Assembly (NCBI RefSeq): GCF_001874145.1
Contig: NZ_MPCX01000009.1
Coordinates: forward strand, 62,001 to 126,000
Direction of reading: 5' to 3'
Length of the DNA stretch: 64,000 nt
DNA from: Lacinutrix sp. MedPE-SW
GTDB lineage: Bacteria > Bacteroidota > Bacteroidia > Flavobacteriales > Flavobacteriaceae
The notes under the pieces are model-generated. The model had not been told where the DNA came from. It ran no database searches and saw only the letters and a list, made by a program, of their open reading frames with translations. Positions 62,203 to 64,000 of the stretch are shown here, piece by piece; the first letter of the stretch is position 1; each line of letters begins with the position of its first letter. Both the position numbers and the translations under genes were made by a program.

Positions 62203-63027
62203 TTAAAAAAGCTTTTTGTATTGTGAGCTTTCTATGGTTAGGTTCTGTTTTTTTAATGCCTTACATGTCATTGTTATTGTTTTAGGTTTTCTTTTAGAAG
62301 TATCTGTTATGGTCATTTCTAGCATTAAACCATTAATGTTTTTAATCCATTGATTTTTTAATTTTGTTTTTTGTGATGCTAATGCTTTATATAAACTAAC
62401 AGTTACATCATTTGTAATCCATAAAGTACCATACATATCTTTTCCTTTAGTTTCATACTCTATTGCATTGTAGCCTAAAATTGTTTTTGTTTTACCTGTT
62501 GGTTTTATTGTGTATTCTGTATTAGTAGCAGCATCATCTGCCATGGTTTCAAAATCTATATCCATTTTCATAGACATAACTTGTTTAGAACCATTGTTTT
62601 CCATAAACATAAATATGGTTTTTCTTTTTGCATCTAAAACGTTTATTAAGTTACTGTTAGATGCGCCTGGAATTGTTGAACCAGTATAATCACCATGTGT
62701 ATTTAAGTAGTAGATTATTTCTGTAGATTTTTTATCGCTTGTCATTTCTAACACATATTTATGTGAAAAACTATAAGTACGCTCTGGAGTCACACTCATT
62801 CCAGAAGAACTAAAAGGAATACTGCCTTTTTTTCCTTTAGAAGCATTATTAAATGTAGAATCGAAAGCCTTGTCTGTTTCGCGTTCAGCTTTTTCTTCAA
62901 CTTTTTTTTCTAAAGTACGTTCTACAGCTTTTTCTGCTTTTTTGGTTAGTTTTTTCCAAATTTGAGCTTCGGTTGGTGCAGCCAAACTAATTGTGAAAAT
63001 TATTAATAGCGTTTTGTAAAGATTCAT
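62203..63027 (-). CDS. DUF4412-type secreted protein
   Basis: This is a 274-residue protein with a signal peptide (about 1-21). An amphipathic Lys/Glu-rich helix follows (about 25-60; KKAEKAVERTLEKKVEEKAE), then a beta-rich domain (YNAIEYETKGKDMYGTLWITND) that fits the DUF4412 family. The periplasmic location is inferred from the signal. It is divergent from the ECF sigma gene across a 132-nt gap. Such proteins are sometimes part of envelope stress regulons, but no link can be shown here. Confidence 0.7.
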   Translation of the reverse strand: MNLYKTLLIIFTISLAAPTEAQIWKKLTKKAEKAVERTLEKKVEEKAERETDKAFDSTFNNASKGKKGSIPFSSSGMSVTPERTYSFSHKYVLEMTSDKKSTEIIYYLNTHGDYTGSTIPGASNSNLINVLDAKRKTIFMFMENNGSKQVMSMKMDIDFETMADDAATNTEYTIKPTGKTKTILGYNAIEYETKGKDMYGTLWITNDVTVSLYKALASQKTKLKNQWIKNINGLMLEMTITDTSKRKPKTITMTCKALKKQNLTIESSQYKKLF

Positions 63028-63118
63028 GATTGTAAAATTTTTAGTGGTTTACAATCTTAATGGCTTCTATTTTAAAAGGTTAACATATTTTATAAATTTC
63101 ATTTAAAAACACTTAAAT

Positions 63119-63126
63119 TAGCTTTG
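63119..63126 (+). promoter_or_regulatory. Promoter -7 box of the ECF sigma gene
   Basis: TAGCTTTG is an exact TAnnTTTG match, 33 nt before the ATG at 63160. Confidence 0.6.
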
Positions 63127-63159
63127 TAAGTGTTAACTTTTTTTCAATTAATACACTAA

Positions 63160-63723
63160 ATGGTAAAGCAACAAGTAGATATTACTCTTGAAGAACTAAA
63201 AAACGGCTCTCAAAAAGCATTGAGGCAAGTGTATGAAAATAACAGAGATAAGTTTTTAAATTTTGCTAAACGCTATAATTTACCTCAAGATGATGTAATT
63301 GATATTTACCAAGATGCGTATGTTATTTTTTACGATAATATAATGACTGGTAAAGTTGAAAAGTTTACAAGTAGTATTTCTACCTATTTATTTAGTGTTG
63401 GTAAATATTTAATCTTCGATAAAATGAAAAAAAACAACAAAAAAGTAGGTCCCGATTTTGATCTCGCTGTTGTTAGAGCCGAAGATGAAATTATCCAAAC
63501 TATAGAAATTGAAGAAAATACATTAACACGCGAGCAAGAATTGTTATATACACATTTTTCGAGTTTAGGTAAACAATGTCAAGAGTTGTTAAAGTTATTT
63601 TATTACCGAGGTTTTACTATAAAAGATATTTTAGAACTAGGTAATTATAATAGCGAAAATGTGATTAAAAGCACTAAATCACGTTGCATGAAAACCCTAA
63701 AAGAACGAATTAATAGCAAATAA
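63160..63723 (+). CDS. ECF-type RNA polymerase sigma factor
   Basis: This is a 187-residue sigma-70-family protein with region 2 (about 20-85; NLPQDDVIDIYQDAYVIFY) and region 4 (about 135-180; SLGKQCQELLKLFYYRGFTI), joined by a variable linker. It is immediately followed by a gene that looks like its anti-sigma factor, so it probably answers an envelope signal. The region 4 helix-turn-helix (KDILELGNYNSENVIKSTKS) is somewhat unusual but intact. Confidence 0.88.
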   Translation: MVKQQVDITLEELKNGSQKALRQVYENNRDKFLNFAKRYNLPQDDVIDIYQDAYVIFYDNIMTGKVEKFTSSISTYLFSVGKYLIFDKMKKNNKKVGPDFDLAVVRAEDEIIQTIEIEENTLTREQELLYTHFSSLGKQCQELLKLFYYRGFTIKDILELGNYNSENVIKSTKSRCMKTLKERINSK

Positions 63724-63724
63724 A

Positions 63725-64000
63725 ATGACTAACGACGACTTACTATATCGCTATTTCTCTAATAGTTTAAGTAAAACTGAAACAGAGCAGTTTAAAAAAT
63801 TATTAGAAACAGATGCTGAGTTTAAAGCTCAATTTGAATTCGAAAATAATTTAAAACGTGTAATAAAGCACAAAGAAAATAGCGAGTTAAAAGCAAAACT
63901 TCGGGACTTTGAAACCGAAATTGTAACTCGTGATAATAAACAAAAAAGTAAAAGTTTTAATTGGCGTATTGCTGCATCTATAATAATATTATTAGGTGTG
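63725..64000 (+). CDS. Putative anti-sigma factor, 5' end only
   Basis: The frame runs from the ATG at 63725 to the end of the window (92 codons). The first ~75 residues are charged and helical (YRYFSNSLSKTETEQFKKLL), and a hydrophobic segment (IAASIIILLGV) is starting at the edge. A short cytoplasmic helical domain before a transmembrane helix, one base after an ECF sigma gene, is the layout of membrane anti-sigma factors. Truncation prevents a firm call. Confidence 0.65.
   Translation, partial: MTNDDLLYRYFSNSLSKTETEQFKKLLETDAEFKAQFEFENNLKRVIKHKENSELKAKLRDFETEIVTRDNKQKSKSFNWRIAASIIILLGV

Overview
The window looks like a chromosome segment of a marine-type Flavobacteriaceae member (Bacteroidota). 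Supporting signs are low GC, TAnnTTTG promoter boxes (the Bacteroidota -7 element), a type IX secretion (type B) C-terminal sorting domain, LemA/TPM-domain and DUF4230 proteins, a fused E1 alpha/beta 2-oxoacid dehydrogenase, and a lysyl-tRNA synthetase with a C-terminal winged-helix-like tail. I see no phage, transposase, CRISPR array, tRNA or rRNA.

Layout. 1-7.5 kb: the tail of a choice-of-anchor-I-like secreted protein, der, a T9SS-sorted lectin-like protein and a TonB-receptor-like outer-membrane barrel. 7.5-11.3 kb (minus): an M23 peptidase, a MerR regulator, LemA and three TPM-domain proteins in one probable operon. 11.5-16.3 kb: alaS, a GSCFA protein, a DUF4230 protein and a rhodanese. 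16.3-37.9 kb: an aromatic catabolism block. 38.0-45.4 kb: a TPP-riboswitch-controlled thiamine operon (thiS, thiC, a ThiE paralogue, thiD, thiE, thiG, thiH, thiF). 45.4-64 kb: mostly housekeeping genes (hutU, hemL, lysS, lipB) with lipoproteins, a DPP III-like peptidase, small membrane proteins, a nucleoid-associated protein, and an ECF sigma factor followed by a truncated anti-sigma-like gene.

The aromatic block is the most interesting part. A divergent phenylalanine-hydroxylase-like gene faces a TetR gene. The TetR gene is followed by a perfect palindrome that overlaps the predicted start of the paa transcript, then paaE, A, B, C, D, G, H, I, J, an SDR gene, a PaaZ carrying an extra C-terminal DinB/DUF1569-like domain, a PaaF-like hydratase and a PaaY-like protein. 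No phenylacetate-CoA ligase (paaK) is present in the window. Instead the block runs on into an Lrp regulator, a 2-oxoacid dehydrogenase E2, an aminotransferase and a fused E1. A plausible but untested reading is that phenylalanine is transaminated to phenylpyruvate and oxidatively decarboxylated straight to phenylacetyl-CoA, the substrate of PaaABCE.

The gaps between genes in about 19.8-36 kb, and almost only there, are filled with several families of structured repeats: an ~80-bp GCGTTA...TAACGC element (3 copies), a ~140-160-bp multi-hairpin element (3 copies) whose stems show compensatory changes, short GTCATCC/GTCATTCC palindromes, a heptanucleotide tandem array, and a small covarying hairpin directly before five start codons. 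These five hairpins link paaB, paaJ, paaZ, the aminotransferase and E1. In four genes the repeats also create spurious upstream in-frame starts; the starts given here have been corrected for this.
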